From Paramacrobiotus metropolitanus (Eukaryota > Tardigrada > Eutardigrada > Parachela > Macrobiotidae), in contig NW_026570297.1 of assembly GCF_019649055.1 (NCBI RefSeq), positions 372,001 through 436,000 on the forward strand: a DNA stretch of 64,000 nt, given 5' to 3'. The position numbers were made by a program, and so were the translations under genes. Positions 12,701 through 24,854 of this stretch are shown piece after piece. Every line of letters starts with the position of its first letter. The stretch's first letter is position 1. The notes under the pieces are model-generated. The model saw only the letters and a list, made by a program, of their open reading frames with translations. It did not search any database and was not told where the DNA came from.

Positions 12701-15700
12701 AGAACAAGAACCCTGGACAGTTCATAATGACCAGTGAACACCTTCCTTCGTCACAAGAGGAACCCATTTACTACGATAGCGAAGAAGACGAGGTGGCAAT
12801 TGCAAGTCCGGAAATTCTTGGTGGCCCTCATACAGGCCGAGTTATTGCGTTTAGCGGAACGGGAGCAGTTGCTGGTGGTGACGAAGATAATCAAGCGCAA
12901 GAATCGGAACCAGTCACATCAACGGAAGCAGTTGAGCTGACGTCGGTTGCTGGTGAAGCCAGTGAAGAAAAGAGCGCCGATAATTTGCAGTCTCCTACCC
13001 AAAACCGAAAAGACTTTCGACAGAGTTTCCTTTTTGAAACAGCAACATCGAAGTAAGTTTTTCGAGTCGCTCCAAGCAAAGTACGGCAACCTTAAAATTA
13101 TTTATTTGTAAACCGAAGCGTTGAATCTATCATTTGTCCTGTTGCTCATCAACTGCGTAAAGTCCCTTTTAACTAAACTTTCTCCTTTCAGTTCCGATGG
13201 TTTGGCGGAAATACAATCCAAAGTTCCGGATTCAGTAACTACCTGGAAAATAACCGCTTTCAGTTTGAACAATTCCACTGGTTTGGGATTGACATCCGTT
13301 CCGGCTAAAGTATGAGTACTCAAGGCGCACAGTCTGGCAAAGCAATAAATAAACCATTCATTAATGATTTACTTTTATTGTAGCTTAAGGTTTTCCAACC
13401 TTTCTTTGCTGTCCTCAATTTGCCCTTCAGCATAGTGCGGTACGAAAACTTGACTGCTGAAGTCCTTGTCTTCAACTACATGTCCCAACAACAAGATGTC
13501 CGAGTGCAGTTGGAAATCCGCAATCCTGACAACACAACTGTGCGCCTGAATAAGAACATTGTTGCCAAACGTAGCGAAGGAGTGACCGCTGCCTTCTCCA
13601 TAATTCCACAACAAATTGGAGACTTGGTTCTGAAGGTGACTGTACAATCTACGTTTGCCGCTGATCAGCTGGAGAAAACGCTGCCGGTTAAACCGGAAGG
13701 CGTGAAGCAATATTATAGTCGACCAGTTTTTATTGACCTCCGCCAGTCATCGAATCTTAATCTCCCGCTAACATTGCCCTCCGACCCGGTTGGAATAGTT
13801 GCCGGATCAGACAAAGTGGAGGTTCGCGTTGTCGGAGATATCTTAGGTGCAGCTATGAATAATCTGCATAAACTGATCCGACTTCCAACCGGATGCGGCG
13901 AACAGAACATGGCCACAACGACACCGAATCTCGTTGTTGCAAAATATTTGAAACAGCTCAATCAACTTGCCGAGCCCCAGAAGTCAAAGCTGCTATCCAA
14001 CATGGAACTGGGATATCAACGAGAATTAACTTACCGGCACACCGACGATTCGTATAGTGCTTGGGGGAATTCTGATCCAATTGGCTCAACATGGCTCACC
14101 GCCTACGTTGCCCGAGTGTTTTCGGAAGCAACGGAATTTGTCCCGATTATCGAAGATAATGTTATTGAATCTGCTATGCGTTTCCTAATAAGCCAACAAA
14201 AAGAGGATGGTTCTTTTGAGGAAAACGGAAAGGTCATAGACAAGCAGCACCAAGGAGGAGCTTCCTCCGGTGTTGCTTTAACAGCATTTACTCTCCTGTC
14301 ACTCTTTCAGTATCAAGAGTCCCACGATAAGTTGTGGGGTCAGCTGGTTTCTTCAAAAGATAAAGCCGTCGTGTTTCTGGAATCCCAGCTCTCCACAATA
14401 ACCAACGATTCGTACACCTTGGCCATCACGGCGTACGCACTGGCGAAGTCCAAGAGCGCAAAGAGCGCGACTGCTCTAGACTTGCTGGAGCAGAAAATGA
14501 TTAAGAATACTTCGGCCGCTTACTGGACTACTGTCGCCTCGCTCTCCGATAAAGGCGCTGACGCTGAACACTCGTATCCAACCAATGCCAAAGACGTGGA
14601 AGCTACCGCCTATGCTCTGCTGGCATTCTTGGCTAATAATAAGTTCTCATCTTGTCTTCCCATTGTTTCCTGGTTGATCTCCAAACAAAACGCTGAAGGT
14701 GGATTTGTTTCGACGCAGGTATAGCTATGAATAAATTACTTCGCTGCATAAATCAAATGCCCAACAAACTGAGAAATAGTGCAAAATACTTTGTTGAAGC
14801 AGCACACCGCGAGTATAGTGCATACATAGACATACAAGCCCGGCCCGAAATTTTTAAACCGCTGTAAGCGCGACGCAGTGAATAGCGCACAGTAAGGCTG
14901 GATTTTATCTACTCTTCACTGGATGCACTGGCGTAGAGCACCTTGTATGGCTCAAGCCCACCTGCCCACGTTTCTCAAATATCCCGCTTACAGCGGTTTA
15001 AAAATTTCGGGCCGGGCTTGTACATAGTATTGTATTTGGGCAATTGTTATGTACATTGTACAGTACAATAACATTAATTTGTGTTACAGGATACTGTGGT
15101 CGGACTGACCGCTCTTGCTGAATTTGCCAAAGCTTTCATTAATCCGCCGTCCATGCAAATCGACATTAACTACGACCGAATTAAACAAAGCATGTCGCTC
15201 ACTCCAGAAACGTCAGTTGTCCTACAGACGATGGAGCTGCAGAACAAGCCAAAAGCGCTCAATATGAAAGCGCAAGGCAAAGGTGTTGCGATAGCTTACT
15301 TGAGCTGGACATACAACGTGGCCAAGCCGGCTGAAGATGTCGCATTCGACCTTAACGTTACAAAGACGACTTCCACCACCGATTTGCGAATGGGCATTTG
15401 CAGCAGGTAAACAGCATTACACAAACTCTTTTCACGTCTTGCACATGCGTTTATCAAACAACCATCTTGCAGATATATTCGAGAAGGCAAAAGTAGCATG
15501 GCGGTCATTGAAGTGAACTCGCTTTCCGGTTACCAGTTTGATGAGGATGAGGTTCATAGACTAGTTAAAACCGTTTCCACTCTTCGAAAAACCGAAATCG
15601 AAAACAAGGAGACAAAGTTGAATCTGTATTTTGACCAGGTAAGTCGAAGATTTATTATTCGCTCTTATGGTTGGAACTACTGCTATGATTAGTAATTTTG

Positions 15701-15879
15701 TACTCTGATGTTTGGCAAGGTCTGGTTATAAATTTGCTTTACAGTTGGAACAAACGCCAACCTGCTTTAAGCTGACAATGTACCGAATCTACAAAGTGAA
15801 GGACCTTAAAGATCAAAGCATTGTTGTTTATGACTACTACAATCCTAAAGAAAGGCGGACAGTATCATATAACCTTTAA
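9734..15879 (+). CDS. Thioester-containing protein (alpha-2-macroglobulin family)
   Basis: Secreted 1478-residue protein of the TEP/A2M/CD109 group, which traps proteases or tags foreign surfaces through an internal thioester. Exons: 9734-10009, 10132-10398, 10481-10532, 10610-10738, 10810-10897, 10967-11060, 11241-11903, 12016-12213, 12276-12437, 12557-12643, 12703-13052, 13192-13309, 13384-14718, 15090-15406, 15473-15638, 15745-15879; all phases fit. Landmarks: signal peptide (MLLKVLSVLTIVAG), VQTDQPLYKATDTVRFR (MG2), DEYVLPRFDV (MG3), PDSVTTWKITAF, thioester GCGEQNM at residues 998-1004 (13891-13911), and the C-terminal MG8 domain ending VYDYYNPKERR. There is no C345C/netrin module and no anchor. 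The position of the catalytic His of C3 is Asp1114 (VIDKQHQGG). A Glu-rich, poorly conserved stretch (residues about 680-790) replaces the bait/anaphylatoxin region. Confidence 0.95.
14833..15022. repeat. Foldback element, 38-bp perfect inverted repeat
   Basis: The arms at 14833-14870 and 14985-15022 are exact reverse complements (left arm begins TACAAGCCCGGCCCGAAATT) with a 114-base spacer. The element lies wholly inside the intron between exons 13 and 14 of the thioester gene. The size and terminal symmetry suggest a MITE-like non-autonomous DNA transposon. No clear target-site duplication could be assigned. Confidence 0.7.
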
Positions 15880-16286
15880 GAGCTTTCATCTGACTGTGTT
15901 ACTCCAGACCTTAAGTTTGACCTTGTCTAAGTATGCGTTTGTGGAGAATTGTGTAGTACTGAGTAGCTGAAACACTGACATGAAAATATGACATGACCGA
16001 CACTTTTCTACCAGTTTTAACAAAGCTTCCAACGAAGCTCATAAGTCGTTCTTTAAAGTAATACTACGCTGGAACTAGTTCAGGTGTGCTAGCTAGCCCA
16101 CATGGTACCACAAACATTATTCCGGTGAAATGAGCAGTGCTTGCAGATTCCACGATCACCGGTTGATCATTGCCAATGATTCATTGGCAACATGTTATCA
16201 AAGTTAGAATACGTAGACCACTGCGAACTCATGCAAGTTTAGAGAAACCCTTCCGTAGGCCATAGCTTTCTCCAAACCATTCGATA
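15880..16286. other. Convergent intergenic spacer
   Basis: The 3' ends of the plus-strand thioester gene and the minus-strand receptor face each other here. No gene seen. Confidence 0.4.
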
Positions 16287-17767
16287 TTACTTTTTATCCA
16301 TCTCCCACAGTAACGTCGTATACGTCAGCATTACTCCGATAACCTGTAGATAATTGTCGGCATATTTAGCTTCTCGAATACAGTACGTTAGTACTAAAAT
16401 CACACCAGTTTTAAGAGAAATTTTATTACCGTTGCAACAAATTCTTTATTGAGATCACACATTTGATTGAGGGTAAAGGTGCTCTTTAGTACTGCCAAGC
16501 GATTAATAACAGTGTGCAGATGGTTCATCGTAACCTGATCGCAGTGGTCCGCAAAATTCTTCTCTTCCATCGAAACCGCTACCAGAGCGCTAAACTGGCT
16601 TGCCTTTCAAACAAACAATTTTTTGATAAGTCTGTTTTTAGTAATTTCAACGCTTTCTACCTGATCGTGAACACGGACTGCACAAAACATCCGCAGAGCG
16701 AGGAGGATTATTCCTAGACAAACGCTCCGAAAGAAATTTTCCGGAGTGTATAGTACCGCCATAAAACTTTCGTGCTCAAAACTGACATTTCCTTTCATAA
16801 TGCTGATGCCCGTTATGACAACGTATAAATCCGAGATGAAAAGCCATAACAAAATCGGGGAAAATATTTTATCCAGTTCTCGCACGCGCAGAACTAAACT
16901 TAAATGCTGTGAGCAGAGATTTCGCACTTCTTGAAAAAAGTCACAATCAAGTGTTCTAGTATTTACTGAACTGTTGTGCAACTGTTCGATCTGTTGGTAA
17001 ACATGCGCTAACGCCGCGTGCAACGGTATGGTGATTAACATGAACAAAATCTGCGGTCCGAAAAGTCCGGCGCTAAATAAAGGAGCTGAGAATGTGCTAA
17101 AGAGAAAAGAAAAATCAAGAATGCGAAAAACTGCAACACTACTCTGATCGATGGTTTGACTTTTAGTACTGTTCACCACATCCATCATCGAAGCGCTACC
17201 ATTCAATAAAGCTTCGAATGCGGCCGGCGGTATCATGGTGCCAAGAGCATCATGCAATAATTTCGCCGCTATAGGCGTGGCAACAACTAGCAGAAATGCG
17301 GCAGATATTGCGATCAACACCGCGCCAGCAGCTTGACAGAAACCGGCATATAAAATTCCGCTATATTTGCGTATCCATGAATTCGGTTTAATAGCATCCA
17401 GATCCGCCTCCAGCTTTACGATGACCTTTTTGAGATTTCGTCCTTGAGGAACGAAATATACAACGACAACAAAAGCGACGATGATCCATTGCTCCATGAA
17501 GCACTTGAGCAGTAGTTCGCTCATCTGGTCTTCGCGGTTAAAAATTCGCCAAATAAGGTACGCCAAAACGCAAATTTGAAACAACAGACACAAGCTTACA
17601 AAAACGGACCATAGAATAAGTGCGGTAGAAGCTAAGCGGAGAAAATAATGTTTAAATCCTTGTTGTTGACTTATGTTTTGGCCGAAAAACACAGTCAAAT
17701 ACTGTGGAATTATTCCACCCAAAGCCAGTAAAGCTAAAAAAGGGTTAAGTGCAGATGAGAGCCGCAT
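16287..17767 (-). CDS. Gustatory-receptor-like protein, lineage A (unit 1, gene 1)
   Basis: Predicted 445-residue multi-pass receptor. Exons: 16661-17767, 16430-16603 and 16287-16343, all phase 0. The open frame extends upstream but has no ATG there; the start MRLSSALNPFLALLALGG matches the paralog at 26390. Lineage A signatures: QMSELLLKCFMEQW, LFGPQILFMLITIPLH, SPILLWLFISDLYVVITG, and an RVHDQ junction. The last exon is 18 codons, VIGVMLTYTTLLWEMDKK plus stop. This is the intact partner of the frameshifted copy at 24855-26390. It is the first member of the left half of the tandem duplication. Confidence 0.87.
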
Positions 17768-18850
17768 TGTAGTGTTTTCCAGCAACTGCAGCCTGTAAGT
17801 CACTGTTGCTGATAATAAGGGTAAAAACAAGAACGGCTAATTTAAAGGAGCCTTTTTTTACAAAGCAGTATATTCTTTCCAACAGAATGCACGATAGGTG
17901 CATTAGTAGTCAACGCAATGGTTCGCTCTTTAGAGTATACACTCTCTTGTAACCCGTTTGAAATTTGTTCTCTTGAGGTTTCCCATGGAACCTGAGTAAG
18001 TATTATTGATTTATGGATTGTTCCGATCTAAAACTGTTAATTGGTTTGGGATCTAACGTTGCGTTCGGTGTAACTATCGACTTCAGTCCATAGTATATGT
18101 ACTCGTACAACATTTTAACTTCCTTTCAGGGTTTGTGATAGCACTAAAGCTTATTAACAATAAGGGAAAAACATTGACATAGTAAGAAATGGATGAACAT
18201 TAAAAAACATCAATGGAGCCGACGCCTAGTGCCAGCGGTACAGGGGATTTTGCTGTCTCTTAATTCGTGATTCTCACCTGGACTGAAGACTGGCAGTGTG
18301 TCATTTTGACGTCACTAACAAACAGGGATTTTAGAGTGCGCCAACAGGAGAACTACGCATGCGCTGTGTTTCTGGTCGCGTTCTAAAATTTAAGGCGGTA
18401 GAGTAATACCGTGGCCATAGAGCTACCGCTTAATTTAACAGCAGTGTAAGCATTTTTATCACAAAGTTTCTCCTCTTTTGCAGAGGATGGTTTTCTGTAA
18501 GTTTTCATGTATATGTCCAGTTAACAAACAGTACAGTTTGCGAACGCGCGCTGTTTAAAAAGTGCCGGGATAAGCACTAGTTTCTATGGGCCTACGACAA
18601 CTTCGCGTCGCACCTGAGTCGCACGGCTCCCAACCGCCACAGGGCGCCATCCTGGCAAGAATCATCAATATCGTGTAAATACAGTACATTTATCGTTATT
18701 ATTGAATGTTGGTCACGCTGGACCAGGTACAGCACAAAGGTCACAATGATTCTCCCAAAAGTCAGAACGCACCTTCAGTTACAGAAAAGTAAAGAAGTCA
18801 TGCTCGTGATTCGTTCGGTGGCCAGCGTTCTATCCACAACCATTTAGTGC
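17768..18850. other. Intergenic
   Basis: 1.1 kb between two receptors on the same strand. No coding exon, RNA or transposon end recognised. Confidence 0.4.
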
Positions 18851-20469
18851 TCACTGTTTGTCCATTTCCCATATTAAAGTTACATAAGTCAGCAGTACTC
18901 CAATGACCTGCGAAATGACAAATAGTGTAACTTCTTTAATATCTTTCTGAAAACAGTGACTGCAAAGCAACATTTGAGAAAATTAGAATATACATTTAGC
19001 CAAACTTTTTCAGTAGAAATAAGTGTTGTTGTTACCGTTGCAATGAACTCTTTATTTAGCGGACACATTTGGTAAAGAGTGAAGGCGTTCTTCAGTACTC
19101 CGAGTCGGTTGATGATGAGCTGCAAGTGGTGGATCATCTTTTGGCTGCAGTTGTCCGCTACTCCTTTTTGTTCCATTAACACCGCAGCTCGAACGCCAAA
19201 AATGTTCGCCTATTACAAACGAATATAAAATAGAGGTCTACAGCAAACTATTCCCAATTTTCGGGAAATATTTTACAGTGCTTTCGGTATTTCATTCAAA
19301 TCAGATCATCTGCAGCCGGTACAGTGTGACTCACTGACCAAACAGCATACCTCTTCATGGACACGAACAGCACACCATACCCGTACAGCTAGAAAACAAC
19401 ATCCCAAACAGACAATGCGGAAAAAATTTCCCGGGGTATAGAACTCGGCGGTAAAGGGTCCGAGACCATTCGTATTCCCTTTCATAACACCAATGCCGGA
19501 CACAATAACGTACATATCGGAAACGAACAGCCACAAAAGAGCAGGCCCAAAAATATCGTCCAATTCTTGAACACGAAGAATCATGTTTAAGTGCTGCGAC
19601 GATAGCCTACGGAAATCGACAAAGAACTTTTCATTAAACCCTTCCGTCGTACTATTAAAACTCCGAAAAAGCTGCTCCAGTTTTAGGTTGATAGTAGATA
19701 AGCCGGTGTGAATGGGTAGTGCGATCAAAATAAACAACATCTGCACCCCAAACAGCGAAGCAACCATTGGAGGGAAGGAAAATTCAGAAAACACTATCGA
19801 AGCCAGTATATTCGGACTATCAGGGATCTCGAGCTTCGTCAGTGTCTCAGTAATATTGCGCGTTAAATCCACCGTATTATTAATATTCACGGGAAATTGC
19901 AGCTGGGAAACCAAGTCTGACACTAATTTGCGGACCGTGTCGTAGGTTATTTTTTGGGAAATCGGGTCAACAAACACGGTGATCCACACGCCTGACACTA
20001 CAATGAACAACAAGGTAGCAGCCACAACCAACAGCTTGTAAAATATGCCGTCATTTTTTCTCATCCAAGTTGCCGGCTGAATACTATCCAAGTCCGTTTC
20101 CAGGCCTAGAATGACCGCGGATAGTTTTCGACCTTTGAAACCGAAAAACAAACTGATCAACAGCCCGACGACAGCCCATTGCTCCATAAACCATTTGATC
20201 AGTATTTCGGTTGTTTTATCTTTTCCGTTGTAAGTTAACCAAATGAGATAACCATAGACGACGATGCTGTATATCAGGCAGATGTTCAGAAAGGCTGACC
20301 AAAAATGGAGTATGATGGAACACAACTGATGAACGTAGCGCCTCGACCTTGTAGCTGCACGATATTGTTGGCTGTCTTTCGAATTACGGAGAAATTTTGC
20401 GTAATGCGGAAATATGCCGCCCACGGCCAGCAAACCCAAAAGTATTTTTAACGCAGCTAACATCGGCAT
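18851..20469 (-). CDS. Gustatory-receptor-like protein, lineage A (unit 1, gene 2)
   Basis: Predicted 449-residue receptor. Exons: 19351-20469, 19036-19209 and 18851-18907. The chosen start is MPMLAALKILLG (a second ATG follows two codons on); the frame upstream has no ATG. Landmarks: FPHYAKFLRN, KTTEILIKWFMEQWAVV, LFGVQMLFILIALPIHTGLS, FGPALLWLFVSDMYVIVSG and VRVHEE at the donor. The last exon reads VIGVLLTYVTLIWEMDKQ. Several NxT/S sites lie in a long polar loop around NNTVDLTRNITETL. The copy in the second unit (26690-28116) keeps exon 1 but has decayed later exons, so this is the likely functional gene. Confidence 0.87.
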
Positions 20470-21232
20470 CTTAAAATAGATGTGAATGTAGCATGTCGCA
20501 ATTGTTGCAAATAATAAACCAGCCAACGCACAAGCAAGTTTTAAATTTTCTTGTGCGTATTCCGATAAGAATATCTCATAACGTTTGGGAAAGCGTGCAT
20601 TGTACCCATAACGAAAAGCATGGCAGTGATGGCACCATGTATAATTTTGCAGTCACATCACTTTTAAGCTGTTCTCACAGGATGCAATGGTTTCAATCCA
20701 GATCGTTATGTAGATAATGCAAGCATCCAACGCATTTGAAATTACCCGAACCAAAATGTTATGAACGCTTGTAGCGTATGTATTAATACCAGTATAAGAA
20801 CATTTGTCAAGCGGCTCTCCCAGTGAGGTGTAATTTTAATATGATTACATAAAGGCGATGAGCATGATCATATTTAACTAATAAGTCCAAAACTGCTGAA
20901 AATGCCGAAACGGAATGCGAAAACAATACCACTGAGACTTTATTACAATGGTTCGTAAGAGCGCTAGCAAATACATCAAGTTGTCCGGTAAAAAGAAAAT
21001 CACAAAGTCACAGAGGTCATCTCACATAATAAAAGTTAAAAAAATTACATTTATCTAGCATGGTGGTTCATACATGACTGTTTTTTTTTCAAATAATCAA
21101 TTTTTGATTTGCAGTCACAGTGTTTTGGTGTGATTATGGATGCAGCATATATACTCACTTATATATAGTATGCGGAGACACTGGCTCAGCAACTATTACC
21201 AGTGCCAGTTAAATTCGAATCCCACTTGCAGA
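20470..21232. other. Intergenic, shared with the second duplication unit
   Basis: No gene. Part of it (about 20550-20660) resembles the sequence at 28215-28300, for example TATAATTTTGCAGT in both, which shows that non-coding DNA was duplicated as well. Confidence 0.5.
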
Positions 21233-23512
21233 TCACAGCGTAACATTTCTTTCGATTAAATTGCGGTAGCCAGTCAGTGAGGGGAACTGCGTCACGTTAC
21301 GCATGAATTCCATAGTGCCCTGAACATCCACCTGCGATGCCCATGTCACATAGAGCAGGACAGTGTAGGAAAGCAGAACGCTGATCAGCTGAAAAGTCCA
21401 AAATAATTTTTATCTCCATGCGACAATGCAAGTATCTGTATCTGTACATTCTGCTTTTGTGACAAGTTGCGAACGGAAAGTCAAAAGTTACCGTAAGAAT
21501 GTACTGCTTGTTTATGGTGAAATAGCCAGCGCCACTAATTGCGGTCGTTTTCACGTCAATAAGGTCGCGAAAAGAATCACAGGAGCGTGCCAGCTTCGAG
21601 TCAGTCGGATTGGTCCGGAGCAAGCGTACTGATTCTTTTACCGAAAGAGACTAAAGAAACAATATCAGTACTAGCACAAAAAAGCGGTATTACATATTAA
21701 GTACAAGATCTGTACTACGCGCGGCGCCCCATAGGGTAGTTTTCAGATCTCGCTAACCACAAAACTACTGAAAAAACGGACAACGCCATTAGATCGGGTA
21801 TAGTCCAGAAGTGGCTCACATGATATTTTTTTGAAAAACGTTCGATCAGAATCGTGCCGGCACGATGCCGCAAACGATCCAACCCTGTTTCAAGGTGGTT
21901 TCATGGTGAAACTTAGAAAAATTTTGCCTGGACACAATACTTCCACTACCCAGTGAGCAAAATCGAACCGCGAGTGAGTGACCAAGCTACCCCAGTGAGC
22001 AAAATCGCTGGGTGAGTGAGTGACCAAACTACCACCACAGTCCAGTGAGCAAAATCGCTACGTTAGTTAGTGACCGAACTACTACTCGGGTACTATCCGG
22101 TGCCGTTTAATTGAGTTAGTGACAGGATTAGCACCAGTACCACTGAATAGAGCTTGTTGGATGAGTGAATGACAAATTTACCGCTACCGTCCAGTTCATG
22201 CGTACTGTTATTTGAAATCTGGTACCTGATAGACAATAAAATTTCGTCCTGTCTCTTCGAGATATAATAAACAAAGGATTTGTAGAAACAAATGGAATGC
22301 GTCGGAGTGAAAATGATAAATGATTTTTAATAAAAATTCCGTTTTTACGCTTTCACAATTTACCTATTAGCTTTGCCGAATGTAAGGTGCTGAGTGCTAA
22401 CTACTTGATGCTAATCGAATTCATGCGAATGAAGTTATGAACCAACCGTAGACCACAAGAAACGCGGAGGCGAAGCCGAAGCTGTTTTTTGTAGGTGTTA
22501 ATACTATGCCCACCTGCTCTTCACACATAACGCCAACGACCACTCTTAGCACGACACCAACAATGTTGAATACCGAAGTATATCGGATATTGGCTACGAT
22601 CAACTCCTTGTATACGCGCAATTGTTCAAAATCCTTGGAATGGTTGACATTGACAAATACCGGCGTCAAAAGGGAAGCCAGATAGGCGAGCCAAATAATA
22701 ATTTCTTGCAGGGAAAGAACAAAGTTGATCACCGAAAAGTTATCGTTCACTTGGTCCACTAAGCACCGTAGCCTGCGGAATGTCACGTGGCCTTTGCGGA
22801 GACGTTCCACTGATTTGTCGTAATCAGTTTCGAAGGAAATGCTTTTTAAACTGCGCGCTAGCTGTCGAAATCCTAGTATTATGGGGACTACGAACGTTGC
22901 AAATATTGCCTGGGGTAGAGTTCGGATAGCCGCTCTGAGAAGTTTTAAAACAATTAAGTAAATGCGAGCTGATTGTTCAGGAACCAATAACGTGCCAAAG
23001 AAAATCAAAGTCTGGTTGCTGCTGCCAGTTTTCCATGTGGTAAAATGTGCGACAAACACCTTAAGAGTATTGGACACTGTAACAGCAAGGATCATAACAC
23101 CAGCAATTTTCATCCAGCGTTTGTATTGTATTGTTGACAACGGCATTGTTAATTTCTGGATCGTGGGATAGAGTCGCAGGATGTTTGAACATTTCTTTAT
23201 CATGACACCGGATACCATCGCCGTCTGAAAGTTGTTCGTTATCTGGGATAGCAAAAACAGCGCGGTAAACATATCAATTTGATTGGACTGATGTTGTTGA
23301 GAAAACGAAAGGTGTATATCAAAAGTGTCGTCGGCTAGCAATACGCAGAGAAAAATACACATCAGGAATGTCCACAGAGTGCCCCACTGAAACTCGCGAC
23401 ATTGGCTAGCGTTGGAAATATGACGCTGGTCATATGGCGCTAAGCCGATTAATTTCGGGACGCGCAGGTAGAATGCTACATCGAAAGGGATATCGGCACT
23501 GCACGCTATCAT
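21233..23512 (-). CDS. Gustatory-receptor-like protein, lineage C (unit 1, gene 3)
   Basis: Predicted 437-residue receptor. Exons: 22514-23512, 21492-21650 and 21233-21388. The open frame runs further up from a TTG, but the first ATG gives MIACSADIPFDVAFYLRV, matching the paralog. Landmarks: LIGLAPYDQRH, LLADDTFDI, LLSQITNNFQT, LVPEQSARIY, KGHVTFRRLRCLVDQVN and LSLQEIIIWLAYLASLL. Exon 2 ends AISGAGYFTINKQYILT. Exon 3 holds LLSYTVLLYVTWASQ, so Ser replaces Thr in the TY motif. It is followed by a 36-residue tail. Intron 1 is 863 bases, against 74 in the paralog, and contains the minisatellite at 21950. Confidence 0.87.
21950..22200. repeat. Degenerate minisatellite, about 5 copies of 42-55 bp
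   Basis: Repeat units begin CCAGTGAGCAAAATCG and contain GAGTGAGTGACC-AACTACC. The first three are clear and the last two diverged. The array lies in intron 1 of the lineage C gene and is absent from the homologous intron of its paralog. Confidence 0.75.
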
Positions 23513-24224
23513 CTCAAGCAATTTCAAAAGACAAATCTCGAAAACATAACTGAATAGCAAAGATAGCGGGGAACTTTGTTAATCATGGGAGTTTTCCGTG
23601 CTTTTAACGTCAGCACAGCGGCTAAAGACTGGAATATTAAAAGTATCGGTTTGCTTGATCAAAAAGGTTATGTTGCAGTTCCCTAAGGGCGTCTAAATCC
23701 CATTCGCTGGCCTAGAATCAGCTTGTTTTTCTACAGGGACAGCACTTGTTTATCATTGATACGGCGAGGTGATACGAATTTACAGAAGACCTCGCCTTTA
23801 CGAATTTACGCACAAGTATGCGTATATCAATCAAGTCTCGCCGGTACTTATCGCATTTACTGTATATGTTTTACGGCATCATAACGGGCGAAAATGAAGT
23901 TCGAGGACGAATGTATGATATGGTACCTTTGAGGTATCGCACGGTTTGGGCAAAAATCAACGTTGAAACTCTGAAGAACTCGCCAAGGAGTTGCCGCTAA
24001 CATTAGCCTTAGCAAACATCTTTTAATTGATGGTGAGCTACAAATGTGGCACATATCGTCTTCACCTCTCAAAGAAACAAAATTGTGGACGGGTAATGAA
24101 TACAAGTAATACAGTACTTGTGCGCATTCACATCGAAATATTTCTATGGTTCTTTTCTACAGAAAGGTCAGGGACGAGGGTCTGCGCAAACATTTCCCGG
24201 CAACATTTCCCACACTGCGTCATA
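23513..24224. other. Intergenic, matches 30269-31011
   Basis: No gene. Stretches such as GAGTTGCCGCTAA and AGCAAACATCTTTTAATT (about 23990-24030) recur near 30775-30815, so this spacer was copied with the genes. Confidence 0.55.
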
Positions 24225-24488
24225 GGATGTTTCCACAAAATCGACCGTTTGAAACGACTGGTGCAAAAATTGCGCAGATCATCCATGGCGACCGCAGACA
24301 ATCGGGTAAAGCGCAGAATAGAATATCAGAATATTGGCCGTGCGACACAGTTGTTTGTTGACCTGATTGGACAACAGAAAATAGACCAACAGAGAAATAC
24401 ACTCACCGTCAGCACAATGAGAATCCGAATACTGTGCTGCGCACACCGAGTGGATCGAGCGCTTCTGCAGCGCACTGCCGCTGGTCTA
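24225..24488 (-). pseudogene. Remnant of orphan GPCR (TM6-TM7 end)
   Basis: This minus-strand segment matches the last third of the GPCR at 31012-32028. AQHSIRILIVLTVSVFLCW is retained, then frames shift, and the far end still encodes the equivalent of MDDLRNFC and KRSILWKH. Everything upstream of the third intracellular loop is missing, with the match ending at about 24488. It cannot make a receptor. It marks the right end of the left duplication unit. Confidence 0.85.
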
Positions 24489-24854
24489 CGGTGAGAACAC
24501 TGACATCTGACAGGAAACATGACCTTCTGGACAAAAGCTTTGACGTTTTTTCCTGTCTCGTCAACACCGTATTAAAAAAACTGAATCAAAAGCGTTGTTT
24601 TCAGCACCGGGAATACTACGCTGAACGTAGTTCAGGTGTTTACGGTACACACTCGTAGCACTACAAACATGATTTCGGTTGGAATAAAATTATCACTGCT
24701 TGCATACTGTAACGATCGCCGGTAGTTGTTTTCATTTCGCTGACAAAATTTTACCAACTAAACCTCAAAATACGTAGTCCATTGCAACTCCTACGCTTAT
24801 AGAAAGCTTCTAACGAGGACATGACCTTCTTTCAAACCACTGGACCAGTTGACC
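24489..24854. other. Junction of the two duplication units
   Basis: 366 bases between the GPCR remnant and the first gene of the second unit. The breakpoint of the tandem duplication should lie here or at the 24488 edge. No gene. Confidence 0.4.

Noticed and set aside
17768-17830. Longer N-terminus for the receptor at 16287-17767
   Set aside because: The extension begins with TTG, not ATG; the paralog start aligns with MRLSSALNPF.
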